DNA of 64,000 nucleotides from Cyanobacterium stanieri PCC 7202 (lineage in GTDB: Bacteria; Cyanobacteriota; Cyanobacteriia; Cyanobacteriales; Cyanobacteriaceae): the NCBI GenBank assembly GCA_000317655.1, contig CP003940.1, positions 620,001-684,000 of the forward strand, in the 5' to 3' direction. Both the position numbers and the translations under genes were made by a program. The notes beneath the pieces are model-generated. The model saw only the letters and a program-made list of their open reading frames with translations, was not told where the DNA came from and did no database searches. Positions 44,579 through 54,669 of this stretch are shown here, piece after piece (within the stretch, counting starts at the first letter, position 1; each line of letters begins with the position of its first letter).

Positions 44579-45670
44579 ATGAATCAATTAACCAGTCCCC
44601 TGAAACAGCAAAACGAGTTAATAAAGGCTGAAATTGATGAAGAATTGAACGAAGTGATTGCTCAATATTCTGATGAAACAGAGGAAAACGGCAAGAAAAT
44701 TCGAGTTGGTCGCACAAAATCAGAAGACTCGGTGGGGTCTTTCTTCAAAGAAATGGCTCGTTATCCTTTGTTAACCGCAGAGGAAGAGGTTGATCTGGCG
44801 CAGTCAGTGAAGTTTTTAACTGATTGTGAGGAAACTCAACAAAAGTTACATCATAAATTACAAAGAACTCCCAGCAAGATGGAATTAGCCCATGCCATGG
44901 GATTAGAAACAGAACGCCAATTAGATAATCGTTTGTACAAAGGACGGGTAGCAAAGCGTAAAATGATCCGTTCTAATTTACGCTTGGTGGTATCTATTGC
45001 GAAGCGTTATCTTAACAGGGGAGTACCTTTTTTAGATTTAATTCAAGAGGGGGCGATTGGTTTAAATCGGGCGGCAGAAAAGTTTGATCCCAATAAGGGT
45101 TATAAGTTTTCTACCTATGCCTACTGGTGGATTCGTCAGGCAATTACTCGAACTATTGCCAATGATTCTCGTACCATCAGACTACCTATTCACATTGTTG
45201 AAAAGTTAAATAAACTCAAAAAGGCTCAACGAGAATTAAAACAAAGTTTGCAACGTAATCCGACAGAGGTTGAACTGGCGGAGGAAATGGGCATTAATGA
45301 ACAGGCTTTACATCAGCTATTACAGTTAAAGCGACAGTCTCTATCTCTTAATCATCGAGTTGGTAAGGGTGAAGATACAGAGTTATTAGAGTTATTGGAG
45401 GATACCAATTTACTTCTACCCGAGGAAAAAATGAATGAGGCAATGATGCACCAAGAAATTGTCTCTGTGTTAAGTGATGTTTTGAGTGAGCGGGAAAAAG
45501 AGGTAATTATTTTACGCTATGGTTTATCTAGTTGTAAGCCCCATACTTTGGAAGAAGTGGGTCAAATTTTTGACTTGTCCAGGGAGAGGGTTCGTCAGAT
45601 TCAAACTAAGGCGATGCGTAAGTTGAGAAGACCACAGGTGGCAAGAAGATTAAAAAGTTGGTTAACCTAA
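44579..45670 (+). CDS. Group 2 sigma-70 factor (RpoD/SigA family, SigE-like)
   Basis: A 363-residue alternative sigma factor. Region 1.2 has DSVGSFFKEMARYPLLTAEEEVDLA. Region 2 is nearly canonical (NLRLVVSIAKRYLNRGVPFLDLIQEG, then FDPNKGYKFSTYAYWWIRQAITR). Region 3 has RTIRLPIHIVEKLNKLKKAQREL, and region 4 ends with TLEEVGQIFDLSRERVRQIQTKAMRKLRR. It lacks the long region 1.1 of the housekeeping sigma, so it is group 2. FFKEMARYPLL resembles SigE, the sigma of sugar catabolism and nitrogen response, but that is an impression. A strong GAGGAG lies 8 nt before the ATG. Confidence 0.92.
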   Translation: MNQLTSPLKQQNELIKAEIDEELNEVIAQYSDETEENGKKIRVGRTKSEDSVGSFFKEMARYPLLTAEEEVDLAQSVKFLTDCEETQQKLHHKLQRTPSKMELAHAMGLETERQLDNRLYKGRVAKRKMIRSNLRLVVSIAKRYLNRGVPFLDLIQEGAIGLNRAAEKFDPNKGYKFSTYAYWWIRQAITRTIANDSRTIRLPIHIVEKLNKLKKAQRELKQSLQRNPTEVELAEEMGINEQALHQLLQLKRQSLSLNHRVGKGEDTELLELLEDTNLLLPEEKMNEAMMHQEIVSVLSDVLSEREKEVIILRYGLSSCKPHTLEEVGQIFDLSRERVRQIQTKAMRKLRRPQVARRLKSWLT

Positions 45671-45846
45671 GTTTTTTACGAATTATTAATTTTTTTGGTC
45701 AGGGATGTTAGTTTTGATTAATTTTCCTGACTTTTCCATTATCCTGTATGCAAGTTGTTTTATAAGGTTTTGATATAATTTAGTACAATAAAAGCATCAT
45801 CAATTAAGTGCGATCGATTTGTAGTCTGTTGCAACTATAAAATATT

Positions 45847-47573
45847 ATGACTCAAAGCCCTGTTTCTCCCTCTGGAAAAAAATTAGAAAAATTAAGTACA
45901 GCCCTTGTAAGTCCAGATTACTTTAGTCCTTTTGGAAATAAATTAATTCAGTCAGGTTATATAGATAAGGAACAATTAAAAAATGCCTTGGTAGAGGTGA
46001 GAAATAGTAAAAAGCCTCTGGTTACGGTGTTGGAGAGCATGACCCATAAAGCCTTATCTGCTGATTTGGTGAGGCAATATAAGAAGCATCATCTTTTTGA
46101 GTTAAAAATATTGTACGGGGTGGATTCGGTAGATCCTGATGCCGATGAAATTTCCTCGGATCAGATGACGGAGTTGATTGATTCGGTCATTAATATTAAG
46201 GTATGTCGTCGTCATAAGTTATTGCCTATTCGTCGGATTAATACTCAAGATCCCCCTGTATTGGTTATTGCCATGGTGGACCCTGATAATTTGGCGGCAC
46301 TCGATGAGGTGCGCAAACTGATTCGTCTTAAGGGTTTAGATTTACAGAGGATTGTAATTACGGAGGAGGATTACGATCGCCTCTTACAGGTTTATTATAA
46401 AGAAGAGAGTGAGAGACAAAAAGAGAGGGAAGCCCTAAAGGCAAAAAAAGAGCAGGATAAACTGGCTAATGTTGATGATGTAATTGATGATTTGGGGGGA
46501 GATGATAATTTAGAAGATGGTGAGGATGAAAATGCCGACGCAGATCTTAGTTCTGATGATGCCAATCAAGCTCCTATCATCAAATTGGTGAATAAAATCT
46601 TAATTAAGGCTTTACAAGAGAGCGTTTCCGACATCCACATCGAACCCCAAGAAGAGCTTTTACGGGTGAGAATGCGCAAGGATGGGGTATTACAAGAATT
46701 TTTCCGTTTACCCCGTCATATCACCACCGCAGTGGTGGCGAGGTTTAAAATTATGGCGGAGTTGGATATTGCCGAGCGCCGCTTACCCCAAGATGGTAAG
46801 ATTCGCCGAGTTTATCAAGGGCGTAATGTGGATTTTCGGGTTAATACTCTCCCTAGCCGTTATGGGGAAAAGGTCTGTTTACGGATTTTGGACAACTCAG
46901 CCACTCAGTTAGGTTTAGACTTTTTGATCAGTGATGAGGAAACCTTGCTCAGGGTAAGGGAAATCGCCAGTCGTCCTTTTGGTTTAATTTTGGTAACAGG
47001 ACCCACGGGTTCGGGTAAATCTACCACTCTTTATTCGGTATTGGCAGAAAGAAATAAGCCGGGGGTAAATATTAATACGGCGGAGGATCCCATCGAGTAT
47101 GCTTTACCGGGGATTACTCAGGTGCAGGTTATTCGAGAAAAAGGCATGAACTTTGCTTCTATTCTACGGGCTTTTATGCGTCAAGATCCTGACATTATCC
47201 TCGTGGGTGAGACTAGGGACGTAGAAACAGCGAAAACGGCTATTGAGGCGGCTCTGACAGGACACCTTGTATTAACTACCCTACACACCAATGATGCGGC
47301 AGGGGCGATCGCCCGTCTCGATGAAATGGGAGTAGAACCTTTAAAGCGGTAGAAGAAGGTATGACAACTATTCTTGCCTATAGCCTTAATCTTGTGCGAG
47401 AAGGACATACCACCCTCGAAGAGGTGGAAAGGGTGACATTTACCGACTCTGGTTTGGAATCAGAACTAAAAGCCAAACGTAAAAGTTCTCTCACTTGTGG
47501 CACCTGTGGAGCAGAGTTACAACAGGAATGGATGGATTGCCCCTATTGTATGACTCCTCGCTTTAGCGATTAG
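45847..47573 (+). pseudogene. pilB: Type IV pilus extension ATPase PilB (GspE family), internally deleted and frameshifted
   Basis: Residues 1-501 read as PilB: a GspE N-terminal domain (~30-190), an acidic insert (~215-245), HIEPQEE, Walker A GPTGSGKST (385-393), the Asp box and Walker B DPDIILVGETRD, and GHLVLTTLHTNDAAGAIARLDEMGVEP. The frame then hits TAG at 47350. From 47343 a different frame reads KAVEEGMTTILAYSLNLVRE and continues to the normal C-terminus with its zinc ribbon (CGTCGAEL, CPYCMTPRF) at 47573. About 100 residues normally between these blocks, including the CxxC zinc motif and nucleotide-site elements, are missing. An assembly error cannot be excluded. Confidence 0.85.
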
Positions 47574-47774
47574 AGCATCAAATATATTTCATACCATGGT
47601 TAAGCAATTTCAAGATAGTTAATAAAATCAATTAATTAGTATATGAACAAATCATTTTAAACAAATTGTTAACTTTTATTGATAAATTGACAATTTTGTA
47701 GCAAATTATACAGAATTTATCTAAAATGTTAGGTGTAAAAAGAAAATAATCTGTATAGATTAAAGGAGAATCCT

Positions 47775-47975
47775 ATGAATACTAAACAACAATCCAGAGC
47801 TTTAATGATGCGTCACCAAAAAATGATGAGAAATCGTCAACAATCTATGTTGGGTAGAGTAGCAGCAGAGATTGGTATGGATGTTAGCAATACTGAGTAT
47901 TACAACAGTCTCAAAAATGCTCCTTTATCTAGTTTTGCTGGTAATTATGACCGCAGTAATAGTTCTTTAAGTTAA
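47775..47975 (+). CDS. Small basic, Gln/Met-rich protein (66 aa), conserved hypothetical
   Basis: The start is well supported by AAAGGAGAA 6 nt before the ATG. The peptide has a basic, Met/Gln-rich first half (MNTKQQSRALMMRHQKMMRNRQQSMLGRVAAEIG) likely to form an amphipathic helix, and a polar second half ending SFAGNYDRSNSSLS. There are no cysteines and no membrane span. I do not recognise a function. It lies between the broken pilB and chlG, with its own AT-rich leader and a GC-rich stem (AGCCGCAG/TTTGGGGGGC region) followed by T-runs downstream. Confidence 0.65.
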   Translation: MNTKQQSRALMMRHQKMMRNRQQSMLGRVAAEIGMDVSNTEYYNSLKNAPLSSFAGNYDRSNSSLS

Positions 47976-48123
47976 TGGTTTTGATGAGAGAAAATATGTT
48001 TCAGCCGCAGCCTTCCATTATTTGGGGGGCTTTTTTTTGGGAAAAAACTGATTATTTCCCCATGATAATCTCTGTTTTGGTTAATATTTCCTTATGGCAA
48101 AAAATTAAATATTAATTAAGGTT

Positions 48124-49116
48124 ATGACTGAAACGGATAAAAAAGACTATACAAAAGTGGATTTGGATCGAGAAGATAAAGGCTCAAAGGCTCGTCAGAT
48201 GCTAGGTATGAAGGGAGCTAGTAAGGCGAAAAATATCTGGCAGATAAGGTTACAGTTAATGAAACCTATTACTTGGATACCTTTAATATGGGGTGTTGTT
48301 TGTGGGGCGGCTTCTTCGGGGGGTTATATATGGAGTGTAGAGCATTTTTTAATTGCCCTTGCTTGTATGTTTATGTCTGGTCCTCTTTTAACGGGTTATA
48401 CCCAGACGATTAATGATTTTTATGATCGAGAAATTGATGCTATTAATGAGCCTTATCGCCCTATTCCTTCGGGTGCGATTACTATTCCCCAAGTGGTGAC
48501 TCAAATTCTTGTGTTATTGGTGGGGGGAATTGCGATCGCCTATGGTTTAGATATGTGGGCGGGTCATGAGTTTCCCGTATTAACTTGTTTAGCGGTGGGG
48601 GGTTCTTTTGTATCCTATATTTATTCTGCCCCGCCGTTGAAGTTAAAACAAAATGGTTGGTTAGGAAACTATGCCCTCGGTTCTAGTTATATCGCCTTGC
48701 CTTGGTGGGCTGGTCATGCTTTATTTGGTGAGTTAAACTGGACTATTGTAGTGCTTACCCTTATCTATAGTATGGCAGGGTTAGGCATTGCCGTGGTCAA
48801 TGACTTTAAGAGTGTAGAGGGCGATCGCACCTTGGGCTTAAAATCCTTACCCGTAATGTTTGGGGTAACTACCGCCGCTTGGATATGTGTAATTATGATC
48901 GATGTCTTTCAGGCAGGAATGGGATTATATTTAGTCAGTATCCACAAAAACCTTTATGCGACTATTTTATTCCTCCTAATCATTCCTCAGATCACCTTCC
49001 AAGATATGTACTTCTTGCGAGATCCCCTCAAAAACGACGTTAAATACCAAGCCAGTGCGCAACCCTTCCTCGTACTCGGAATGTTAGTCTTAGGACTCGC
49101 CATCGGCAACTCATAA
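48124..49116 (+). CDS. chlG: Chlorophyll a synthase
   Basis: ChlG esterifies chlorophyllide a with phytyl or geranylgeranyl diphosphate, the last step of chlorophyll synthesis, in the thylakoid membrane. The 330-residue UbiA-family protein has about eight membrane helices. The first Asp-rich motif is in TINDFYDREIDAINEPYRPIPSGAI and the second in VNDFKSVEGDRTLGLKSLPV. The start MTETDKKDYTKVDLDREDKGSKARQMLGMKGA matches cyanobacterial ChlG. In Synechocystis it works with high-light-inducible proteins and Ycf39; none is encoded here. Confidence 0.97.
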   Translation: MTETDKKDYTKVDLDREDKGSKARQMLGMKGASKAKNIWQIRLQLMKPITWIPLIWGVVCGAASSGGYIWSVEHFLIALACMFMSGPLLTGYTQTINDFYDREIDAINEPYRPIPSGAITIPQVVTQILVLLVGGIAIAYGLDMWAGHEFPVLTCLAVGGSFVSYIYSAPPLKLKQNGWLGNYALGSSYIALPWWAGHALFGELNWTIVVLTLIYSMAGLGIAVVNDFKSVEGDRTLGLKSLPVMFGVTTAAWICVIMIDVFQAGMGLYLVSIHKNLYATILFLLIIPQITFQDMYFLRDPLKNDVKYQASAQPFLVLGMLVLGLAIGNS

Positions 49117-49167
49117 ATCCTAGGGTGGGCATTGCCCACCATCAAACGGAATTATATTGTTAACAGC

Positions 49168-50349
49168 TTAACTCCACTGCTCAAAATACTGATAAGCAGA
49201 ATAAGCCATAGTTACCACCCCTGTAAAGATAGCAGACTCATCCAACACAAAACGAGGATGATGGAGAGGATAATTATGCCCTCCCTCCTTGCCAACCCCC
49301 AACCGAAACATAGTCCCAGGGGCGTGTTCCAAATATACAGCAAAATCTTCCGCCCCCAAAGAAGGTTGTGCAATAGAAATCACCTTCTCCTCCCCGAGCG
49401 CCTCCAGGGCTGATCTTTCCACAATTCTGGTCAGTTCAGGATCATTCTGCACACTAGGCAAACAATAACGGTAATTCACCTGAGCTGTCGCCCCATACAT
49501 CTCACAAACACCATTGACAATATTAGTAATCCATTGCTCTAAACCCTCTCTTACTTGGGGATTGAGCGATCGCACCGTACCCACCATCTTAACTTGATCA
49601 GCGATAATATTAGCCGCCCGTCCTCCCTGAATTTGTCCAATGGTCAAAACCAAAGGATCAAGAGGATTTTGAGTACGACTAATGGCCTGTTGTAATGCCG
49701 TAATCACCTGTGCCGCAATCCAAATCGCATCAATAGCCTGATGAGGACGCGCCCCATGTCCAGCTTCCCCCTGAATGGTAATCTCCACATCATCCATCGC
49801 CGAAGTAAGCGCCCCATACCTAACCCCGATTACTTGGGCAGGAATAGACGGAAACACATGAACCCCAAAAATGGCATCAACACCCTTCATCGCCCCATCA
49901 GCCACCATCATAGATGCCCCCTGAGCAATTTCTTCGGCAGGTTGGAACAGAAAGCGAACTTTCCCCAAACCAGAATCTTTGAGCGCCGACAATACCATCG
50001 CCGTACCCAACCCCACCGTAGTATGTAAATCATGACCACAGGCGTGCATAATACCGGGATTGCGCGAAGCATATTCCAACTGACTCATTTCATGAATCGG
50101 TAGGGCATCCATATCAGTACGAATAGCCAGATAACCATGGGATTCTCCCATTCCCTTCAACTCCCCAATTACCCCCGTTTTTCCTACCCCCTCCTTCACC
50201 ATCAAGCCACAGGAAGACAATACCCCAGCCACATAAGCCGCTGTTTGATATTCCCGACCACTTAATTCGGGATGGGCATGGAAATGACGACGAATTTCGA
50301 TAAGTCTGGGGGTAATTTCCGTAGCTATGCGTTTGATTTCTGATAACAT
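49168..50349 (-). CDS. M20 family amidohydrolase (aminoacylase/hippurate hydrolase type)
   Basis: A 393-residue metal-dependent amidohydrolase. Metal-binding motifs include RRHFHAHPELSGRE, RTDMDALPI, MHACGHDLHTTVGLG, QPAEEIAQGA (catalytic Glu region) and GAEDFAVYLE; the dimerisation-domain motif is GEAGHGARPHQAIDAI. It is cytoplasmic with no signal peptide. Family members cleave N-acyl or N-acetyl amino acids or auxin conjugates; the substrate here is unknown. It converges with chlG and lies 37 bp from the start side of the downstream kinase pair. Confidence 0.93.
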   Translation of the reverse strand: MLSEIKRIATEITPRLIEIRRHFHAHPELSGREYQTAAYVAGVLSSCGLMVKEGVGKTGVIGELKGMGESHGYLAIRTDMDALPIHEMSQLEYASRNPGIMHACGHDLHTTVGLGTAMVLSALKDSGLGKVRFLFQPAEEIAQGASMMVADGAMKGVDAIFGVHVFPSIPAQVIGVRYGALTSAMDDVEITIQGEAGHGARPHQAIDAIWIAAQVITALQQAISRTQNPLDPLVLTIGQIQGGRAANIIADQVKMVGTVRSLNPQVREGLEQWITNIVNGVCEMYGATAQVNYRYCLPSVQNDPELTRIVERSALEALGEEKVISIAQPSLGAEDFAVYLEHAPGTMFRLGVGKEGGHNYPLHHPRFVLDESAIFTGVVTMAYSAYQYFEQWS

Positions 50350-50386
50350 TCCGCTCTTAATAAAATCAGGTGTTTAGACATCTTCA

Positions 50387-51514
50387 TTATATTCTCACTC
50401 CATTGTGCCGATACTCGGATAGATAAAAATAAAACGTTGCCCCCTGATTTATTTTCGCCTCGTACCAAATATCTCCCTGGTGTCTTTGAATAATCCGTTT
50501 TACCGTAGACAAGCCAATGCCCGTACCTTTAAACTCCTTCTCGCTGTGTAAACGATGGAAGGGAGTAAAAAGTTTTTCTGCCATTGCTGAATCAAAACCT
50601 ACGCCATTATCTTTGATAAACAATATGTTTTTACCTTCCTTTCTAAAAGTGCCAAATTCAATGCGAGGTTTTTCTGTTTTGGAGGTATATTTACAAGCGT
50701 TTTCCAAGAGATTTTCCAGAACAATTCTCATTAAATTAAGATCTCCCCAACAGTAAATATTCGGAGTGATGACAAAATCAACGATGGAATCTTTATTTTC
50801 TTTGATTAACTTATCACTTATTTCTGTTACCAATTCACTAATGTTAAAAGTAGAGTATTCTAATTCGGTATTTTGTACTTGAGACAGACGCAATAAATCC
50901 TGAATTACTTCCGCCATTCTTTTGCCTTCATCGTATATATATCGAAAATAATCTTTGCAATGGGAGTCAAGTTGATCAGAAAATTCTTGAGTAATTAGTT
51001 CTGTAAAACCATTAATAATATGAATTTTGTTTTTTAAATCGTGGGAAACTCGATGACTAAATGCTTCTAAATCTTGGTTTAATAAGATTAATTCTTTATT
51101 TTTAAACTCAATTTCCTTCTGCATTTTGAGTAAACGCAATTGATTTTCTACCCTAATAACAACCTCTTCTATTTGAAAAGGTTTAGTGATGTAGTCAACT
51201 CCACCCACATCAAAGGCTCTAACCTTATCAAAGGTATCATTTAAGGCACTAAGAAATATAATCGGAATATGTTTCGTTTTTTCTTGGGCTTTGAGAATTT
51301 TACACACTTCATAACCATCTAATTCGGGCATTTTGATGTCGAGTAAAATTAAATCGGGAGCTTCCATATCCACTACTTGCAGGGCTTGTTTTCCGCTCAA
51401 AACTCTACGTACTTCGTAGTCACGTTCGGTTAACATGGAAAATAGTAGTTGTAAGTTTTCGGGAACATCATCAACAATGAGAATGTCACCCTTGGGAGAA
51501 TTGGGATTATTCAT
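50387..51514 (-). CDS. Response regulator-histidine kinase fusion
   Basis: A 375-residue soluble protein with a receiver first: LIVDDVPENLQLL, Asp59 in LILLDIKMPELDG and Lys in ITKPF. A coiled-coil linker (~118-150) leads to HisKA with His158 (FSHRVSHDLKNKIHIINGF) and HATPase (NLLENACKYT, FIKDNGVGFD, GTGIGLSTVKRI). Such REC-HK proteins are often second-tier kinases in relays. The ATG lies 8 bp inside the 3' end of the upstream phytochrome kinase gene, so translation is coupled, and the phytochrome kinase is a plausible phosphodonor. Confidence 0.93.
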   Translation of the reverse strand: MNNPNSPKGDILIVDDVPENLQLLFSMLTERDYEVRRVLSGKQALQVVDMEAPDLILLDIKMPELDGYEVCKILKAQEKTKHIPIIFLSALNDTFDKVRAFDVGGVDYITKPFQIEEVVIRVENQLRLLKMQKEIEFKNKELILLNQDLEAFSHRVSHDLKNKIHIINGFTELITQEFSDQLDSHCKDYFRYIYDEGKRMAEVIQDLLRLSQVQNTELEYSTFNISELVTEISDKLIKENKDSIVDFVITPNIYCWGDLNLMRIVLENLLENACKYTSKTEKPRIEFGTFRKEGKNILFIKDNGVGFDSAMAEKLFTPFHRLHSEKEFKGTGIGLSTVKRIIQRHQGDIWYEAKINQGATFYFYLSEYRHNGVRI

Positions 51515-54497
51515 GATTAACTTCGATTAAATTGGCGATTTGTTCAAAGGATAAGTTATTGAGCATATAGGTAAGATTATGGGCAAGTAGGGAAAATTCT
51601 GGGGGAATTTCAGTAATTAATTTATTTAGTTTGATTTCTCTGGCACTCAAGGCAGCTTTGCGTAGTTGATTTTTCCATGTTGAGGGCATTTGTTGTATTT
51701 GAGTTTGTAGTTTTTGGTTGTCAACGGTTGGGGCTTGAGATTGGATTAATTTTTTTTCTGAGCAACTTTGGTAAATATATTCAACTCCTAAATATTTTGC
51801 CATGATTTCAAAGATGTCTTTTTCTTGGAAGGGTTTACTGACAAAGTCATTACATCCTACTTCTAGGATTGCTTTTCTTTCTTCATCAAAGGCGGTGGCA
51901 GTGAGGGCAATTATGGGTACTGATTTTCTTTTTTTTCCTTGGATTGCTTCTCGGGTACGAATATGACGACTCGCTTCATAACCATCCATCACAGGCATTC
52001 GCATATCCATCCAAATTAAGTCGGGTTGCCATTTTTCCCAAAGTGCGATCGCCTCTTTACCGTTTTCCGCAGTTTTCACATCAAAACCCACAGAATCCAA
52101 CATTTTTTCCATCAAAAGACGATTATCCCTAACATCTTCCACCACCAAAATGCGATAAATAGGTTGTGAGTCCGATAAACCGATAATTTGTTTAGCATCA
52201 GTTTTATGGGTAATTCGTTCGGGAAGATTCATCCCAATTCGACAGGTAAAAATAGAACCTTCTCCCAACTTACTCCTAACAATGATGTCACCATCCATCA
52301 GACGGGCAAATTGACGACTAATAGATAGTCCTAACCCTGTACCCTCCTTTGAATGAATACTATTATCAGTTTGCTTAAAAGGCTCGAAAATAGTTTCCAA
52401 ATTTTCATTATCAATGCCTATACCCGTATCCTTAACCTCAATCAACAACTCTACATTTTTACTATTCTTAGAATAAGATAATAAAGAAATAATTAAATCT
52501 ACATTACCCTCCTCCGTAAATTTAATAGCATTACCCACCAAATTAACAATAATTTGCCTTAACTTACTTTCATCTCCCTCCAAATATTGAGGTAATTCCA
52601 CATCTTGCTCTACCGTAAAACATAACCCCTTAGAATGAGACTTAATGGTTAATAATTCTCGTACAGACTTAATCAAGTCATAAAGATTAAAACAGCTATG
52701 ATTTAAAGTAATTTGCCCTGCCTCAATGCGAGACATTTCCAACACATCATTAATCAAAGATAATAAATGTTCACCACTACGATTAATAATCCCCAAATAC
52801 TCCTTTTGTACCTCAGAAACAGAACAATCTCGATTCATCATCTGAGTAAAACCCAAAATAGCATTAAGGGGAGTACGTAATTCATGACTCATTTTTGCTA
52901 AAAACTGACTTTTTGCCAAATTTGCCGCATTTGCCTGTTTGGTTGTTTCCTCCAAAATAGTTTGAGAATATTGTGAAAACTCCAAAGCTGTTAGCAATAA
53001 AACCTTTCTCAATTCCTGCGCCGCATCAATTTCTACCAATTCCCAAGGAAAAGATTTATTTTTCACCGTTTCTTTCCAAAGGGTAAAGGAATGACGGGGA
53101 GTCAACTGAGGAATATCATTTATATTTTCAATGGTTACATTATAAGGATTTCCAGCCCAAGGTACCTGATAAGATTGTTCTGGTCGAAACCAAATTAAAT
53201 GATAGGTATGATTAGTTAAAAACAAAGAAATACTTAAAATTCCACATCCTTTATCTTTAAATTGTTGGGCAGGAGGATAAATTGTGACTAAAGAATCAGT
53301 AAAAAAGACTTCTTGCTGATTATCTTCCAGAACATTTTTTATTAAGTCTTCAACCTGTTGTTGTGTGGGAGTGTTACCCATTAAGTTAATATTTTTGTCA
53401 AGACAAATGGCTAAACCTTCAGACTTAGTCAGTTTGATTAAACTATTTTTATTTTTGGCAAAAACTTCACCTACTAAATCTGGAGTTTTTAGTAAACCTT
53501 TTCGTAGTCGATTTTGTATTCCTTGTATTTGAAGATGATAGGTTTTAAATTGTTGTTCTTGCTTACAGAATAGGTGCGCTGACAAAAATTGTCCTAAAAA
53601 TTCGCCTACTTTTCTAGTTTCATAATTAATGTATTTAGGGGAGTAGTGATGACAAGCAATTAAACCCCACAGTTTATCTTGATTGAGCAGGGATATAGAC
53701 ATAGAAGCCTTTACTCCCATATTTTTCAAATATTGAATATGACAGGGGAAAACGCTTCTCAAAATTGAGCGACTGAGATCTAATTCTTCATTTTTGAGGG
53801 GATGTTTACTGGGAATAATTTTGATCGGTTCAGCTGATACATCACAAATAATTCTTAACCAATTAGAAGCATAAAATTCCCTTGCAGGGGTAGGAATATC
53901 ATAGGAAGGATAGTGTAATCCTAAATAACTTTCTATATCTTCTTTTTTATCTTCAGCTATGACAACTCCACTACTGTCAAAATTGAAACGATAAATTAGA
54001 ACTCGATCAAATTGAGTGATTTTTCTAATCTCTTGGGTAATAATCTGATAAGTTTCTTCTAATTTATTCTCGGCACTGATATTAAGAATGGCATTATTTA
54101 AGAGATTATATAAATCTGTTTCATATCCTTTTTTGCCAATAATTAAGGGTTCTAGCTCTAGGATAATACTATCTTGAATAGTATGAATTGTACCTTGAAA
54201 TTTTAGATTATTTTTAGATTTTTTTATTTTAATAATATCTACAAAGTCATGACTATGAATTGCCAAGGAAGCTAATATATTTTGAATTTGTTTAGGATAA
54301 AGTAAATATTTGAGAGGCTTTCCTAATAAAAATGAAGGTTCTATTTCCAAGAACAATTTAAGGTTTTCGCTAACCTGAATAATATTCAAAGTATTATAAT
54401 CAACAACAATTAAAATACCATGATTTTGTATCGAACTAGGATAGCGAATTTCATACTGTTCATGTTGTTTCACATGATGACTTGAGAGATCAATCAT
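51507..54497 (-). CDS. Phytochrome (Cph1-like) hybrid histidine kinase with receiver
   Basis: A 996-residue photoreceptor kinase with PAS (~15-125), GAF (~140-315), PHY (~330-510), HisKA, HATPase and REC domains. GAF contains DIP (200-202) in YPSYDIPTPAREFY and the bilin attachment Cys252 next to His253 in SVFPCHIQYLKNMG, the plant/Cph1-type site; the N-terminal bacteriophytochrome cysteine is absent. PHY has WFRPE (436-440) and the tongue PRHSF (467-471). HisKA has His538 (MSHELRTPLNAIL), and REC has Asp831 (MDMRMPVMDG). These features predict a red/far-red sensor with phycocyanobilin. It overlaps the next kinase gene by 8 bp. Confidence 0.94.
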   Translation of the reverse strand: MIDLSSHHVKQHEQYEIRYPSSIQNHGILIVVDYNTLNIIQVSENLKLFLEIEPSFLLGKPLKYLLYPKQIQNILASLAIHSHDFVDIIKIKKSKNNLKFQGTIHTIQDSIILELEPLIIGKKGYETDLYNLLNNAILNISAENKLEETYQIITQEIRKITQFDRVLIYRFNFDSSGVVIAEDKKEDIESYLGLHYPSYDIPTPAREFYASNWLRIICDVSAEPIKIIPSKHPLKNEELDLSRSILRSVFPCHIQYLKNMGVKASMSISLLNQDKLWGLIACHHYSPKYINYETRKVGEFLGQFLSAHLFCKQEQQFKTYHLQIQGIQNRLRKGLLKTPDLVGEVFAKNKNSLIKLTKSEGLAICLDKNINLMGNTPTQQQVEDLIKNVLEDNQQEVFFTDSLVTIYPPAQQFKDKGCGILSISLFLTNHTYHLIWFRPEQSYQVPWAGNPYNVTIENINDIPQLTPRHSFTLWKETVKNKSFPWELVEIDAAQELRKVLLLTALEFSQYSQTILEETTKQANAANLAKSQFLAKMSHELRTPLNAILGFTQMMNRDCSVSEVQKEYLGIINRSGEHLLSLINDVLEMSRIEAGQITLNHSCFNLYDLIKSVRELLTIKSHSKGLCFTVEQDVELPQYLEGDESKLRQIIVNLVGNAIKFTEEGNVDLIISLLSYSKNSKNVELLIEVKDTGIGIDNENLETIFEPFKQTDNSIHSKEGTGLGLSISRQFARLMDGDIIVRSKLGEGSIFTCRIGMNLPERITHKTDAKQIIGLSDSQPIYRILVVEDVRDNRLLMEKMLDSVGFDVKTAENGKEAIALWEKWQPDLIWMDMRMPVMDGYEASRHIRTREAIQGKKRKSVPIIALTATAFDEERKAILEVGCNDFVSKPFQEKDIFEIMAKYLGVEYIYQSCSEKKLIQSQAPTVDNQKLQTQIQQMPSTWKNQLRKAALSAREIKLNKLITEIPPEFSLLAHNLTYMLNNLSFEQIANLIEVNHE

Positions 54498-54669
54498 AAC
54501 AATTTTTTGATATATAATTAAATAGTTTTAATTGACTTTTTTAAGATCAATTCAGAAAACTTCAATAAATTTTGTCTCCTTTTTTGTGAGATAGTTTATT
54601 TTATTTTAACTATTTATATTTATTAATTGGTATGATTGTTGAATAATTGTTACTGAATAATTTTGATAT

